A DNA stretch of 64,000 nucleotides from Paraburkholderia hiiakae. Lineage in GTDB: Bacteria; Pseudomonadota; Gammaproteobacteria; Burkholderiales; Burkholderiaceae. Made by a program: the position numbers and the translations under genes. Below the pieces are notes generated by a model. The model worked only from the letters and a program-made list of their open reading frames with translations. It ran no database searches and was not told the DNA's origin. This document shows positions 8,148 through 17,407 of this stretch, piece after piece. Each line of letters starts with the position of its first letter. Position 1 is the stretch's first letter. The stretch is from contig NZ_CAJHCQ010000001.1 in assembly GCF_904848665.1 (NCBI RefSeq), forward strand, positions 558,001 to 622,000, given 5' to 3'.

Positions 8148-9602
8148 TTACTCCACCGCTTTCACCATCTCCTCGATCACCTTCTTCGCGTCGCCGAACA
8201 CCATCATCGTCTTGTCCATGTAGAACAGTTCGTTGTCGAGTCCCGCGTAGCCCGCCGCCATCGAACGCTTGTTGACGATGATCGTGCGCGCCTTGTACGC
8301 CTCGATGATCGGCATGCCCGCGATCGGCGACTTCGGGTCGTTCTTGGCCGCCGGGTTCACCACGTCATTCGCGCCCAGAACGAGCACGACATCGGTCTGG
8401 CCGAACTCGTTGTTGATGTCCTCCATCTCGAACACCATGTCGTAGGGCACTTCGGCTTCCGCGAGCAGCACGTTCATATGGCCCGGCATGCGGCCCGCCA
8501 CCGGATGGATCGCATAACGCACGTCCACGCCCTTTTCGACGAGCTTGTCGGTCAATTCCTTGAGCGCATGCTGCGCGCGCGCCACCGCGAGGCCGTAGCC
8601 CGGAACGATCACCACGCTTTCCGCATTGCCGAGCATGAACGCCGCATCATCGGCCGAACCCGACTTCACCGGACGCTGCTCCTGCGCCCCACCCGCCGCC
8701 GCCGCGCCCGCCTCGCCGCCGAAGCCGCCCAGCAGCACGTTGAAGAACGAGCGGTTCATCGCGTGGCACATGATGTACGAGAGAATCGCGCCCGAAGAGC
8801 CCACCAGCGAGCCCGCGATGATCAGCATGGCGTTGTTCAGCGAGAAGCCGATGCCCGCCGCCGCCCAGCCCGAGTACGAGTTCAGCATCGAGACGACCAC
8901 CGGCATGTCCGCGCCGCCGATCGGGATGATGATGAGCACGCCCAGCGCGAATGCGATCAGCGTCATGATGATGAACGGCAACCACGACTGCGTGATGAAG
9001 AACAGGATACCGAAGCCGATCATGCCGATCGCGAGCATCAGGTTGATCAGATGCTGGCCCGGATAAACCACCGGCGCGCCCTGGAACAGGCGGAACTTGT
9101 ACTTGCCCGAGAGCTTGCCGAAGGCTATGACCGAACCGCTGAACGTGATCGCGCCCACGAACGTGCCGATGAACAACTCGATGCGGTTGCCGTACGGCAG
9201 GAAGCCCGGATACGGCGCGTCCTCTGCAACCAGCCCGAACGCTGCCGGTTCAGAGACGACCGCATACGCAATGCACACCGCCGCCAGACCGATCAGCGAG
9301 TGCATGGCCGCGACGAGTTCGGGCATCTTCGTCATCTCGACGCGCGCGGCGACAAAGGCCCCAAGGCCACCGCCCACCACGAGCGCCCCGAACAGCAGCG
9401 CAAGACCAAGCCCGAGATTCGAGCCAAACTGTGCGGACTCCTTCGTGATCAGCGCAAGCGTGGTGAGGATGGCAATGGCCATCCCGACCATGCCGAACAT
9501 GTTGCCGGCGCGCGCGCTCTTCGGATTCGACAGCCCCTTGAGCGCCTGAATGAAGCAGACCGACGCCACCAGATAAAGCAGCGTAACGACGTTCATGCTC
9601 AT
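8148..9602 (-). CDS. pntB: NAD(P) transhydrogenase subunit beta
   Basis: The 484-residue beta subunit of the proton-translocating transhydrogenase, which drives NADP+ reduction by NADH with the proton gradient. About eight to nine membrane helices (residues 1-265) are followed by a cytoplasmic NADP-binding domain (residues ~310-484) with GYGLAVARAQH as the dinucleotide loop and VLGANDVVNPAA further on. The ATG at 9602 directly abuts the pntAB stop and has AAGGAGG eight bases upstream. It is the last gene of a three-gene operon. Confidence 0.95.
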   Translation of the reverse strand: MSMNVVTLLYLVASVCFIQALKGLSNPKSARAGNMFGMVGMAIAILTTLALITKESAQFGSNLGLGLALLFGALVVGGGLGAFVAARVEMTKMPELVAAMHSLIGLAAVCIAYAVVSEPAAFGLVAEDAPYPGFLPYGNRIELFIGTFVGAITFSGSVIAFGKLSGKYKFRLFQGAPVVYPGQHLINLMLAIGMIGFGILFFITQSWLPFIIMTLIAFALGVLIIIPIGGADMPVVVSMLNSYSGWAAAGIGFSLNNAMLIIAGSLVGSSGAILSYIMCHAMNRSFFNVLLGGFGGEAGAAAAGGAQEQRPVKSGSADDAAFMLGNAESVVIVPGYGLAVARAQHALKELTDKLVEKGVDVRYAIHPVAGRMPGHMNVLLAEAEVPYDMVFEMEDINNEFGQTDVVLVLGANDVVNPAAKNDPKSPIAGMPIIEAYKARTIIVNKRSMAAGYAGLDNELFYMDKTMMVFGDAKKVIEEMVKAVE

Positions 9603-9929
9603 TTACGCGCCCTCCTTGGCCGGACTGGAGAGCTTTTTCGGCTCCTTCTTGCGGAACATCTCCAGCATTCGCCTCGTGACGAGGAACCCGCCGAACACGT
9701 TCACGGCCGCAAGCAGCACGGCAAACGTGCCGAAGAACTTGCCCGCGCCGCCCACGGTCAGGCCTGTGGCGAGCATCGCGCCGATGATCACGATCGCCGA
9801 GATCGCATTGGTTACGGCCATGAGCGGCGTATGCAGGGCGGGCGTGACGTTCCAGACCACGTGATAGCCCACATACACGGCCAGCACGAAAATGATCAGG
9901 TTGATGACGGTATGGTTGATGACTTCCAT
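9603..9929 (-). CDS. pntAB: NAD(P) transhydrogenase subunit alpha, membrane part
   Basis: A 108-residue protein matching the C-terminal membrane portion of E. coli PntA, here a separate subunit (alpha2), as in many alpha- and betaproteobacteria. It has three to four hydrophobic segments with the conserved [21 protein letters not shown] ribosome binding site (GGAGAACAGGA) lies just before the ATG at 9929; the frame is open further upstream, but that part overlaps pntAA. It completes the proton channel with PntB. Confidence 0.93.
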   Translation of the reverse strand: MEVINHTVINLIIFVLAVYVGYHVVWNVTPALHTPLMAVTNAISAIVIIGAMLATGLTVGGAGKFFGTFAVLLAAVNVFGGFLVTRRMLEMFRKKEPKKLSSPAKEGA

Positions 9930-9943
9930 TCCTGTTCTCCCCT

Positions 9944-11095
9944 TTATGTCTTGCGCGTGACCTGACCGTCTCGGGCCAGCAGCGTGGCCGCGACGATGTC
10001 GTCCGCGAGATCGATGTTGAGCGTGGCTTCCTTCGTGACGATGAGCTTCAGGAAGTCGAGCAGGTTGCGCGCGTAGAGGGCCGATGCGTCGGCGGCGACC
10101 ATCGACGCGAGGTTCGTGTAGCCGCAGATCTGCACGCCGTGGTGTGTCACCACCTTGTCGGCTTCGGTGAGCGGGCAATTGCCGCCGCGCCGCCCCGTCG
10201 CCTCGTCGGCGATCGGGCCGCGTCCTGCGGCAAGATCGATCACCACCGAGCCCGGCTTCATCGCCTGCACGGTTTCCGAAGGCAGCAGCGTAGGCGCGTC
10301 TCGGCCTGGAATCAGCGCGGTCGAGATGACGATGTCCGCCTGCTTCGCGCGCTCGTGCACCAGCGCCGACTGCCGCGCGAGCCAGGAAGGCGGCATGGGC
10401 CGTGCGTAGCCGCCCACGCCAACGGCGGCTTCCCGCTCCTCATCGGTTTCGTAAGGCACGTCGAGGAATTTCCCGCCGAGCGACTCGATCTGCTCTTTCA
10501 CGGCCGGGCGCACGTCCGAGGCTTCGATCACCGCACCCAGGCGCTTCGCGGTCGCGATGGCCTGCAGCCCCGCCACGCCCGCGCCGAGAATCAGCACGCG
10601 CGCGGCCTTCACCGTACCGGCGGCGGTCATGAGCATCGGCATGAAACGCGGATAGAGCGTCGAGGCCACCAGCACCGCCTTGTATCCGGCGATGTTGGCC
10701 TGCGACGACAGCACGTCGAGGCTTTGCGCGCGCGTGGTGCGTGGCGCGGCTTCCAGCGCGAACGCCGTCACGCCTGCCTCGGCCAGCTTGGCGGCGTTTT
10801 CCGTATTAAAGGGATCGAGCATGCCGACGAGCACCGCACCGCGCTTCATGAACGGCAATTCGCTGACGGTTGGCGACTGGACCTTGAGCACGAGGTCCGC
10901 GCCGAAGGCGGCGGCCGCGTCGGCGACCTGTGCGCCTACCGCCGTGTACGCCTCGTCGAGATAGCTCGCGCCGGCGCCCGCGCCGGCCTGGATCGTGACC
11001 GTGTGGCCCTGGGCGACGTACTTCTTGACTGTCTCCGGCGTCGCGGCCACGCGGGTTTCGTTCGCCCGTGTTTCTGCGGGCACTCCGATATGCAT
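9944..11095 (-). CDS. pntAA: NAD(P) transhydrogenase subunit alpha, NAD-binding part
   Basis: A 383-residue alpha1 subunit of the alanine dehydrogenase/PNT family. [20 protein letters not shown] is the family N-terminus, and [20 protein letters not shown] near residues 170-190 is the NAD-binding loop. It binds NAD(H) in the cytoplasm and passes hydride to the PntB NADP domain. First gene of pntAA-pntAB-pntB, with AGGAGGAAA before its ATG. The subunit split after this domain is normal for the group. Confidence 0.95.
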   Translation of the reverse strand: MHIGVPAETRANETRVAATPETVKKYVAQGHTVTIQAGAGAGASYLDEAYTAVGAQVADAAAAFGADLVLKVQSPTVSELPFMKRGAVLVGMLDPFNTENAAKLAEAGVTAFALEAAPRTTRAQSLDVLSSQANIAGYKAVLVASTLYPRFMPMLMTAAGTVKAARVLILGAGVAGLQAIATAKRLGAVIEASDVRPAVKEQIESLGGKFLDVPYETDEEREAAVGVGGYARPMPPSWLARQSALVHERAKQADIVISTALIPGRDAPTLLPSETVQAMKPGSVVIDLAAGRGPIADEATGRRGGNCPLTEADKVVTHHGVQICGYTNLASMVAADASALYARNLLDFLKLIVTKEATLNIDLADDIVAATLLARDGQVTRKT

Positions 11096-11287
11096 CGTTG
11101 TTTCCTCCTCGACCTTCTTGTTCTAGGTGTTCTGGCTCGAATCGAGCGAAGGGAGGCCGACAAACGGCGTTCAAGCGTCGGCATCCACTGCAACGGCAAA
11201 CGACGGCACCACTTTAACCGAAAGCAGCGGCGGCTTTGTAGCGGGAATTGCCCGCTTTTGTGCGATGCACACAACACGTTGTCTCGT

Positions 11288-11303
11288 CCGACCGGACGGT
11301 CGG
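11288..11303. promoter_or_regulatory. Perfect 7-2-7 palindrome upstream of nudJ
   Basis: CCGACCG-GA-CGGTCGG lies about 100 bp before the nudJ start and about 190 bp upstream of pntAA. It has the size of a dimeric repressor site, but no regulator can be named. Confidence 0.3.
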
Positions 11304-11389
11304 CAGTGCCAGGCGAGCCGGGCATGCGCCCCGCCGTTGTCCGACCCGGGGGCCCGATCCGGCCCCGGGCAGCGTTCGCGCCGTCCCGG

Positions 11390-11395
11390 TAAAAT
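11390..11395 (+). promoter_or_regulatory. -10 hexamer that would make nudJ leaderless
   Basis: TAAAAT ends eight bases before the nudJ ATG, which places the expected transcript start at or within three bases of the start codon. No Shine-Dalgarno is present and the -35 is weak. Confidence 0.4.
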
Positions 11396-11403
11396 ACCGG
11401 CCC

Positions 11404-11898
11404 ATGAATGAGGAAACCTGGGCACCCCACGTCACCGTGGCCGCGATCGTCGAGCGCGACGGGCGTTTTCTGCTCGTCGAAGAGCACACGCCAGCCGGCC
11501 TGCGTCTGAACCAGCCCGCCGGCCATCTGGAAGCGGGCGAAACGCTGCACGAGGCGGTGGTGCGCGAAACGCTCGAGGAAACCGCGCACATGTTCACGCC
11601 TGAAGCGCTCGTCGGTGTGTATATGACGCACTTCGGCAAGCCGGGAGAAAGCGGTGCGACGTATGTGCGCTTCACGTACTGCGGCAGTGTCGCGGCCGAG
11701 CCGGAAAACCGCGCACTCGATCCTGACATCGTGCGCACGGTGTGGATGAGCGCCGACGAACTGCGCGCGGCGAGCGAGCGCCATCGCACGCCGCTCGTGA
11801 TGCGCTGTGTCGACGATTACCTCGCAGGCAAGCGCGTGCCGCTGGATTTCATCCAGACGCACGCGACGGCGCCCAAGGTAGCACCCAAGATGAACTAA
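11404..11898 (+). CDS. nudJ: Nudix hydrolase, NudJ-like
   Basis: A 164-residue Nudix pyrophosphohydrolase. The Nudix box GHLEAGETLHEAVVRETLEE has the canonical spacing, ending in Thr-Ala where Gly is usual, as in NudJ proteins. E. coli NudJ acts on thiamine pyrophosphates and nucleotides and its gene also sits directly before mnmA, so the neighbourhood supports the name. The ATG at 11404 starts the domain; longer in-frame starts upstream are not supported. It is 12 bp ahead of mnmA. Confidence 0.85.
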   Translation: MNEETWAPHVTVAAIVERDGRFLLVEEHTPAGLRLNQPAGHLEAGETLHEAVVRETLEETAHMFTPEALVGVYMTHFGKPGESGATYVRFTYCGSVAAEPENRALDPDIVRTVWMSADELRAASERHRTPLVMRCVDDYLAGKRVPLDFIQTHATAPKVAPKMN

Positions 11899-11910
11899 GG
11901 CAGCAACGAA

Positions 11911-13110
11911 ATGAGCAAACGTAAGGTCGTGGTAGGCATGTCGGGCGGCGTCGATTCGTCGGTGACCGCATGGCTGCTCAAGGAGCAGGGGTTCGACGTC
12001 GTCGGTCTCTTCATGAAGAACTGGGAAGACGACGACGACGGCGAGTACTGCTCGACGCGCCAGGACTGGATCGACGTGGTATCGGTCGCGGACCTGATCG
12101 GCATCGACGTGGAAGCCGTGAACTTCGCCGCCGAATACAAGGACCGCGTGTTCGCGGAGTTCCTGCGCGAGTATTCCGCGGGCCGCACGCCGAACCCGGA
12201 CGTGCTCTGCAACGCCGAGATCAAGTTCAAAGCCTTTCTGGACCACGCCATGTCGCTCGGCGCGGAAACGATCGCCACGGGCCACTATGCGCGCGTTCGT
12301 CAGAACAACGAGCGTGACGGTCGTTTCGAACTGCTGAAGGCGCTCGACCACACGAAAGATCAGTCGTACTTCCTGCATCGCCTGAACCAGGCGCAGCTTT
12401 CGAAGACGATGTTCCCGCTCGGCGAGATTCCGAAGACAAAGGTGCGCGAGATCGCCGAGAAGATCGGCCTGCCGAACGCGAAAAAGAAGGATTCCACAGG
12501 AATCTGCTTCATCGGCGAGCGGCCGTTCCGCGACTTCCTCAACCGCTATCTGCCGACCCAACCCGGCCCGATGATGACACCCGACGGCCGGGTCGTGGGC
12601 GAGCACATCGGCCTCGCGTTCTACACGTTCGGGCAGCGCAAGGGCATTGGTCTTGGCGGCAGCAAGGATGGCAGCGGAGACCCATGGTTCGTGGCGGGCA
12701 AGGACATGGCTTCGAACACGCTCTACGTCGTGCAAGGCCACGATCATCCGTGGCTGCTCGCGCACGAACTGCGTGCGGGCAATGTGAGCTGGGTGGCGGG
12801 CGAGCCGCCGGCGCAGGACCATGCGTGCGGCGCGAAAACGCGCTATCGCCAGGCCGATGCGCCCTGCTCGTTCCATACCGCAGACGAATTCGGCGCGGGC
12901 CAGTTCACGCTGCGTTTTCCCGATGCGCAATGGGCCGTGACGCCCGGCCAGTCTGCGGTGCTCTATGACGGCGACGTGTGCCTGGGCGGCGGCATCATCG
13001 AAGCGGTGACGACGCTCGCGCCGCACGTGCCCGCGGTACTGCCGCCTGAAGCGCCGAAGAAAAAGAAGCGCGTACCGCGCAAGAAGCCCGCCGCGGCCAC
13101 GACCGCGTGA
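11911..13110 (+). CDS. mnmA: tRNA-specific 2-thiouridylase MnmA
   Basis: A 399-residue enzyme that thiolates U34 in the wobble position of tRNA Lys, Glu and Gln. The PP-loop [12 protein letters not shown] is at residues 7-18; catalytic Cys residues are in [12 protein letters not shown] (near 103) and [12 protein letters not shown] (near 199). The C-terminal beta-barrel is complete. An extra Lys-rich tail ([11 protein letters not shown]) extends the protein beyond the ~370-residue norm and could add tRNA affinity. Co-transcribed with nudJ. Confidence 0.96.
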   Translation: MSKRKVVVGMSGGVDSSVTAWLLKEQGFDVVGLFMKNWEDDDDGEYCSTRQDWIDVVSVADLIGIDVEAVNFAAEYKDRVFAEFLREYSAGRTPNPDVLCNAEIKFKAFLDHAMSLGAETIATGHYARVRQNNERDGRFELLKALDHTKDQSYFLHRLNQAQLSKTMFPLGEIPKTKVREIAEKIGLPNAKKKDSTGICFIGERPFRDFLNRYLPTQPGPMMTPDGRVVGEHIGLAFYTFGQRKGIGLGGSKDGSGDPWFVAGKDMASNTLYVVQGHDHPWLLAHELRAGNVSWVAGEPPAQDHACGAKTRYRQADAPCSFHTADEFGAGQFTLRFPDAQWAVTPGQSAVLYDGDVCLGGGIIEAVTTLAPHVPAVLPPEAPKKKKRVPRKKPAAATTA

Positions 13111-13146
13111 CGCAAGCAACGTCAGGCAAAACGTAAGAAAGCACCG

Positions 13147-13174
13147 CGCGGCGCCTTGGGCGCCGCGTTTTTTT
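13147..13174 (+). terminator. Terminator after mnmA
   Basis: A 9-bp GC stem (13147-13155 with 13159-13167), 3-nt loop, then seven T: a classic intrinsic terminator 36 bp after the mnmA stop. Confidence 0.85.
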
Positions 13175-13355
13175 GCAGACTTTCGACGCCTGCCAGGCGC
13201 CGCTCAAACGGCATGCCCGCTTCCCTGCCAGATTCACGAACTTGCGGCATCATTCCCGCAAGCCGCGCCCAGCGACCGCGCGGCTGACGCGCACCGCCCC
13301 TTCACGAGAGGAGAGCCCAAGGGCGCGCATTAAATCAAGTTCGAGGAGTTCCCCA

Positions 13356-14963
13356 ATGTTTTCCCGACGTTATCTCGCCATGTGGGGCGCGGTGCTGCTG
13401 CTCGCGGCCTGCGTCGCCGCGGCTGCTCTCCATCACCTGTCGTGGTACTGCGTGATCGTGCCCGTGCTGCTCGTCGCGCTCGGCCTCTATGACATGTTCC
13501 AGGAGCGCCACGCAATCCTGCGCAACTACCCGATCTGGGGCCATCTGCGCTTTCTGTTCGAGTTCGTGCGGCCCGAGATCCGCCAGTACTTCGTCGAGGA
13601 CGACACCGACGAAAAACCGTTCTCGCTCGCTCAGCGCAGTCTCGTCTATCAGCGCGCGAAGAACGCGGTGGACAGCCGCCCGTACGGCACCGAACTCGAC
13701 GTAAAGGCCGTGGGCCACGAATGGATCAGCCATTCGCTCGCTCCCACGAAGCTCGCAGGCAGCGACTTCCGCGTGCTCGTCGGCGCAAACCGCGCGCAAC
13801 CGTACTCGATGTCGATCTTCAACATCTCGGCGATGAGCTTCGGCGCGCTCTCCGCGAACGCGATCCGCGCGCTCAACATGGGCGCGAAGAAAGGCGGCTT
13901 CGCGCACGACACAGGCGAAGGGTCGATGTCGAAGTATCACCGCGAGAATGGCGGCGACATCATCTGGGAGATCGCCTCGGGCTACTTCGGCTGCCGCAAC
14001 GACGATGGCACCTTCAGCGCCGAGAAATTCCAGCGCCTTGCGAGCGAGCCGCAGGTGAAGATGATCGAGGTGAAGCTCTCGCAAGGCGCGAAGCCCGGCC
14101 ACGGCGGCATGCTGCTCGCCGCGAAGGTCACACCCGAGATCGCCGAAACGCGCGGCATTCCCGTCGGCCAGGATTGCGTCTCGCCCGCGCGCCACTCGGA
14201 ATTCTCCACGCCGCGCGGGCTGCTCGAATTCGTCGAGCGTCTACGCAAGCTCTCGGGCGGCAAGCCCACGGGCTTCAAGCTGTGCATCGGGCATCCGTGG
14301 GAGTTTTTCGGCATCGCCAAGGCGATGCTCGAAACCGGCATCCTGCCCGACTTCATCGTCGTGGACGGCGCGGAAGGCGGCACGGGTGCGGCGCCCCTCG
14401 AATTCACCGACCATATCGGCACGCCGCTGCAGGAAGGGCTGCTCCTCGTGCACAACACGCTCGTGGGCATCGGCCTGCGCGACAAGATCAGGATCGGCGC
14501 GAGCGGCAAGATCATCACCGCGTTCGATATCGCGCGCACGCTCGCGATCGGCGCGGACTGGGTGAACTCGGCGCGCGGCTTCATGTTCGCCGTGGGCTGC
14601 ATCCAGGCGCAGAAGTGCCATTCGGACCGCTGCCCCACCGGTGTCGCCACGCAAGACCCCGTGCGCCAGCGCGCGCTGAACGTGCCGGACAAGGGCGAGC
14701 GCGTCTTCAACTTCCATCACAACACGCTGCACGCGCTGCAAGAGCTGATTCAGGCCGCGGGTCTTGCGAGCCCATCGGATCTGCGCGCGCATCACATCGT
14801 GCGGCGCGTGTCGTCGTATGAGGTGCAGTTGATGTCGGAACTGCTCAAGTACCTGAAGCCCGGCGATCTGCTCGAAGGCCGCTATCGCTATCAGCTGTAT
14901 GAGAAGTGGTGGCCGGTCGCGCGCAGCGATTCGTTCGCGCCGGCGGAGGAAAAGATCGTCTGA
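13356..14963 (+). CDS. FMN-binding glutamate-synthase-family protein
   Basis: A 535-residue protein carrying the FMN/Fe-S domain of glutamate synthase alone, behind an N-terminal membrane stretch (residues ~8-45). Motifs include MSFGALSANAIRALNMGAKKGGFAHDTGEG near 155-185, DGAEGGTGAAP near 345, and the Cys cluster CIQAQKCHSDRCPTG near 420 that binds a 3Fe-4S centre in GltB. The glutaminase domain is missing, so it cannot make glutamate from glutamine by itself; similar proteins act as membrane-linked oxidoreductases of unknown substrate. The ATG at 13356 has GAGGAG eight bases before it. Monocistronic, between two terminators. Confidence 0.85.
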   Translation: MFSRRYLAMWGAVLLLAACVAAAALHHLSWYCVIVPVLLVALGLYDMFQERHAILRNYPIWGHLRFLFEFVRPEIRQYFVEDDTDEKPFSLAQRSLVYQRAKNAVDSRPYGTELDVKAVGHEWISHSLAPTKLAGSDFRVLVGANRAQPYSMSIFNISAMSFGALSANAIRALNMGAKKGGFAHDTGEGSMSKYHRENGGDIIWEIASGYFGCRNDDGTFSAEKFQRLASEPQVKMIEVKLSQGAKPGHGGMLLAAKVTPEIAETRGIPVGQDCVSPARHSEFSTPRGLLEFVERLRKLSGGKPTGFKLCIGHPWEFFGIAKAMLETGILPDFIVVDGAEGGTGAAPLEFTDHIGTPLQEGLLLVHNTLVGIGLRDKIRIGASGKIITAFDIARTLAIGADWVNSARGFMFAVGCIQAQKCHSDRCPTGVATQDPVRQRALNVPDKGERVFNFHHNTLHALQELIQAAGLASPSDLRAHHIVRRVSSYEVQLMSELLKYLKPGDLLEGRYRYQLYEKWWPVARSDSFAPAEEKIV

Positions 14964-14997
14964 GGAAGACGATTCGCGCTGCTGCGCGACGCTCACG

Positions 14998-15034
14998 AAA
15001 ACGCCCGACGGCACGCCATGCCGTCGGGCGTTTT
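14998..15034. terminator. Bidirectional terminator
   Basis: A perfect 16-bp stem (14998-15013 with 15019-15034, 5-nt loop) with A4 and T4 ends separates the convergent glutamate-synthase-like and GST genes. Confidence 0.88.
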
Positions 15035-15064
15035 CACATCGACTGCCTGCCTGTGAACTGCTGA

Positions 15065-15676
15065 TTAGCCTTGCGGCACCGTGTCGACGAACGACTGGCG
15101 CTGCGAGAGCTTCTCAAAGTGGCGCGCGAGATTCGGATGCGCTTCGCGCCAGTTCAGCTCCGGCATGCGGAAGTCGAGATAGCCGAGCGCGCAGCCCACG
15201 GAGATATCCGCGATCGTGTAGCGGTTGCCTGTGCACCACGGATTGCCGTCGAGTCCCTTGGCCATCGCGGCGAGACCTTCGTGGATCTTGCGCTCCTGGC
15301 GCTTCACCCACGCCTCGCTGCGCTGCTCCGGCGTGCGTTGCGTGCCTTCGAGGCGGATCAGCACGGTGGCGTCGAGCATGCCATCGGCGAGCGCCTCCCA
15401 GCAGCGCACTTCAATACGCTCACGGCCTGCGGGCGGAATGAGCTTGGCCACGGGCGAGAGCATGTCGACGTACTCGCAGATCACGCGCGAGTCGAACACG
15501 GCCTCGCCGTCGTCCATCACGAGACACGGAACCTTGCCGAGCGGGTTGAAATCGTGAATCGCCGTTTCCTCGCCCCACACGTTCTCGAGCACCAGCTTGT
15601 AGTCGATTTTCTTTTCAGCGAGCGTGATCCGCGCCTTGCGGACATACGGGCTGCCGAGCGAACCGATAAGTTTCAT
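15065..15676 (-). CDS. Glutathione S-transferase
   Basis: A 203-residue GST. The N-terminal thioredoxin-like domain starts MKLIGSLGSPYVRKARITL, with SPYVRK as the glutathione-activating region, and contains LGKVPCLVMDDG with the cis-Pro and DSRVICEY binding the gamma-glutamyl group. The all-helical domain carries YTIADISVGCAL, the N-capping box of GSTs. Soluble detoxification or repair role; substrate unknown. Stand-alone gene, divergent from pepP. Confidence 0.88.
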   Translation of the reverse strand: MKLIGSLGSPYVRKARITLAEKKIDYKLVLENVWGEETAIHDFNPLGKVPCLVMDDGEAVFDSRVICEYVDMLSPVAKLIPPAGRERIEVRCWEALADGMLDATVLIRLEGTQRTPEQRSEAWVKRQERKIHEGLAAMAKGLDGNPWCTGNRYTIADISVGCALGYLDFRMPELNWREAHPNLARHFEKLSQRQSFVDTVPQG

Positions 15677-15762
15677 ACCACCTGCCTTTTCTGGAATCCG
15701 GCCGAAGTATACGTTGGATTCGCATTTTTCTGACGTGCCACCTGTTGCGGTGCAGGATTTTT

Positions 15763-15779
15763 CCTACAAATGATGTAGG
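15763..15779. promoter_or_regulatory. Small palindrome in the GST/pepP gap
   Basis: CCTACA-N5-TGTAGG, a perfect 6-5-6 dyad, lies 87 bp upstream of the GST start and 88 bp upstream of pepP. It could be an operator for either gene; no regulator is known. Confidence 0.25.
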
Positions 15780-15854
15780 CAGGAGACAACCCCCGGCGGC
15801 GGCGGCGCGTGCCGAGGATCGCCGCGAGCGCGCGCGTCCGTGTGTAGCCAGCGC

Positions 15855-15860
15855 TACAAT
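15855..15860 (+). promoter_or_regulatory. -10 hexamer that would make pepP leaderless
   Basis: TACAAT ends six bases before the ATG at 15867, so transcription would start on the A of the start codon. No ribosome binding site is seen. Confidence 0.45.
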
Positions 15861-15866
15861 CTCGCG

Positions 15867-17354
15867 ATGGACTCGACCCTCAAGCACAGCGCCCCGGCCG
15901 CCTCGAGCGAACCCCACCCAGCCGCCAACGTGGCCGACGCAGCCGACATGCAGCGCGGCCCCGACGGCGGCGCGGCGCTCTATCGCGCGCGCCGCGAACG
16001 CGTGCTTGCGGCGCTGCGTGCGCAAGGCGGTGGCGTCGCGCTCGTGCCGACCGCGCCCGAAGCGCTGCGCAATCGCGACGCGGACTATCCCTATCGGCAC
16101 GACAGCTACTTCTACTACCTCACCGGCTTCACGGAGCCCGAGGCGCTGCTCGTGCTCGACGCGAACGCGGGTGAAAACCAGCCTGCGGCGATCCTGTTCT
16201 GCCGCGCGAAGAACGTCGAGCGTGAAACGTGGGAAGGGTTTCGCTTCGGTCCCGACGCCGCGCGCGAAGCGTTCGGCTTCGACGCCGCCTTTCCCTTCGA
16301 CGAACTCGATGCGCGCATCCCGCAGCTCATCGCGAACCGTCCGGCGCTGCACTACGCGCTCGCGGCTTCCGGGCGCTTCGACGCGCAGGTGAAGCGCTGG
16401 ATCGATGCGGTGCGTGCGCAGGGGCGCAGCGGCGTCACCGCGCCAGCCGCCGCGTACGACCTGCTGCCGCTGCTCGACGACATGCGAGTGATCAAGGACG
16501 CGCACGAACTCGACACGATGCGCCGCGCGGCGAAGATCTCGGCGCTCGCGCACGTGCGCGCGATGCAGACGTGCCGGCCCGGCATGCGCGAATACGAGAT
16601 CGAAGCGGAGCTGCTCTACACGTTCCGCAAACACGGCGCGCAGGCGCCGGCCTACGGCTCGATCGTCGCGGCAGGCGCGAACGCATGCGTGCTGCACTAC
16701 CCTGCGGGCAACGCGGTGGCGCGCGAGGGCGACCTCGTGCTCATCGACGCCGCGTGCGAGTTGAACGGCTACGCCTCGGACATCACGCGCACATTCCCCG
16801 CGAGCGGCCGCTTCACGAGCGCGCAACGCGAGCTTTACGACATCGTGCTCGCCGCGCAGCAGGCTGCCATCGACGCCACGCGCGCCGGCGTGAACTTCGA
16901 GGCGCCGCACGACGCCGCGGTGCGTGTGCTCGCGCAGGGGCTGCTCGATACCGGCATCGTCGACCGCCAGCGCTATGCGAGCGTCGACGACGTGATCGCC
17001 GAGCGCGCCTATGCGCGCTTCTATATGCATCGCACCGGGCACTGGCTCGGCATGGATGTGCACGACGCGGGCGATTACCGTGAGCGTGGTGATCGTGGCG
17101 TTGCGGCGAGCGCCGACAAGCCGGACGCTGCGCCGCCCTGGCGCACGCTGCGCCCCGGCATGACGCTCACGATCGAGCCGGGCCTCTACATCCGCGCGGC
17201 CGAGGACGTGCCTGAGCGCTACTGGGACATCGGCATTCGCATCGAGGACGACGCCATCGTCACCGAAACGGGCTGCGAGCTGATCACGCGCGGCGTGCCC
17301 GTTGCCGCCGATGAAATCGAAGCGCTGATGCAGGACGCGCAGCACGGCGCCTGA
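15867..17354 (+). CDS. pepP: Xaa-Pro aminopeptidase
   Basis: A 495-residue M24 metallopeptidase removing N-terminal residues before proline. The N-terminal creatinase-like domain has RRERVLAALRAQGGGVALVP and the DSYFYYLTGF motif; the pita-bread domain has the metal ligands in LIDAACELNGYASDITRTFP, the HRTGHWLGMDVHD histidines, IEPGLY and IRIEDD. The start at 15867 is chosen because it follows a -10 hexamer by six bases; an ATG ~28 codons later would also give a full domain. Operon with ubiH, the same order as in E. coli. Confidence 0.93.
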   Translation: MDSTLKHSAPAASSEPHPAANVADAADMQRGPDGGAALYRARRERVLAALRAQGGGVALVPTAPEALRNRDADYPYRHDSYFYYLTGFTEPEALLVLDANAGENQPAAILFCRAKNVERETWEGFRFGPDAAREAFGFDAAFPFDELDARIPQLIANRPALHYALAASGRFDAQVKRWIDAVRAQGRSGVTAPAAAYDLLPLLDDMRVIKDAHELDTMRRAAKISALAHVRAMQTCRPGMREYEIEAELLYTFRKHGAQAPAYGSIVAAGANACVLHYPAGNAVAREGDLVLIDAACELNGYASDITRTFPASGRFTSAQRELYDIVLAAQQAAIDATRAGVNFEAPHDAAVRVLAQGLLDTGIVDRQRYASVDDVIAERAYARFYMHRTGHWLGMDVHDAGDYRERGDRGVAASADKPDAAPPWRTLRPGMTLTIEPGLYIRAAEDVPERYWDIGIRIEDDAIVTETGCELITRGVPVAADEIEALMQDAQHGA

Positions 17355-17407
17355 CCCAAGCGCAGACGCGAACGCGCGAAGATTCCACACGAAGCGAAGC
17401 AAACGAC

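Larger units (their letters stand above)
11096..11403. other. Divergent pntAA/nudJ intergenic region
   Basis: A 308-bp gap holding both promoters. It contains a GCTCGA-A-TCGAGC palindrome at 11135-11147, a GCGGG/CCCGC hairpin at 11241-11255, and a 7-2-7 inverted repeat at 11288-11303. No ORF of quality was found. Confidence 0.4.

Noticed and set aside
8478..9965. A 495-codon plus-strand frame opposite pntB and pntAB
   Set aside because: It is the antisense shadow of well-conserved membrane proteins; its product is Arg/His-rich without any domain, as expected from high-GC complementary strands.
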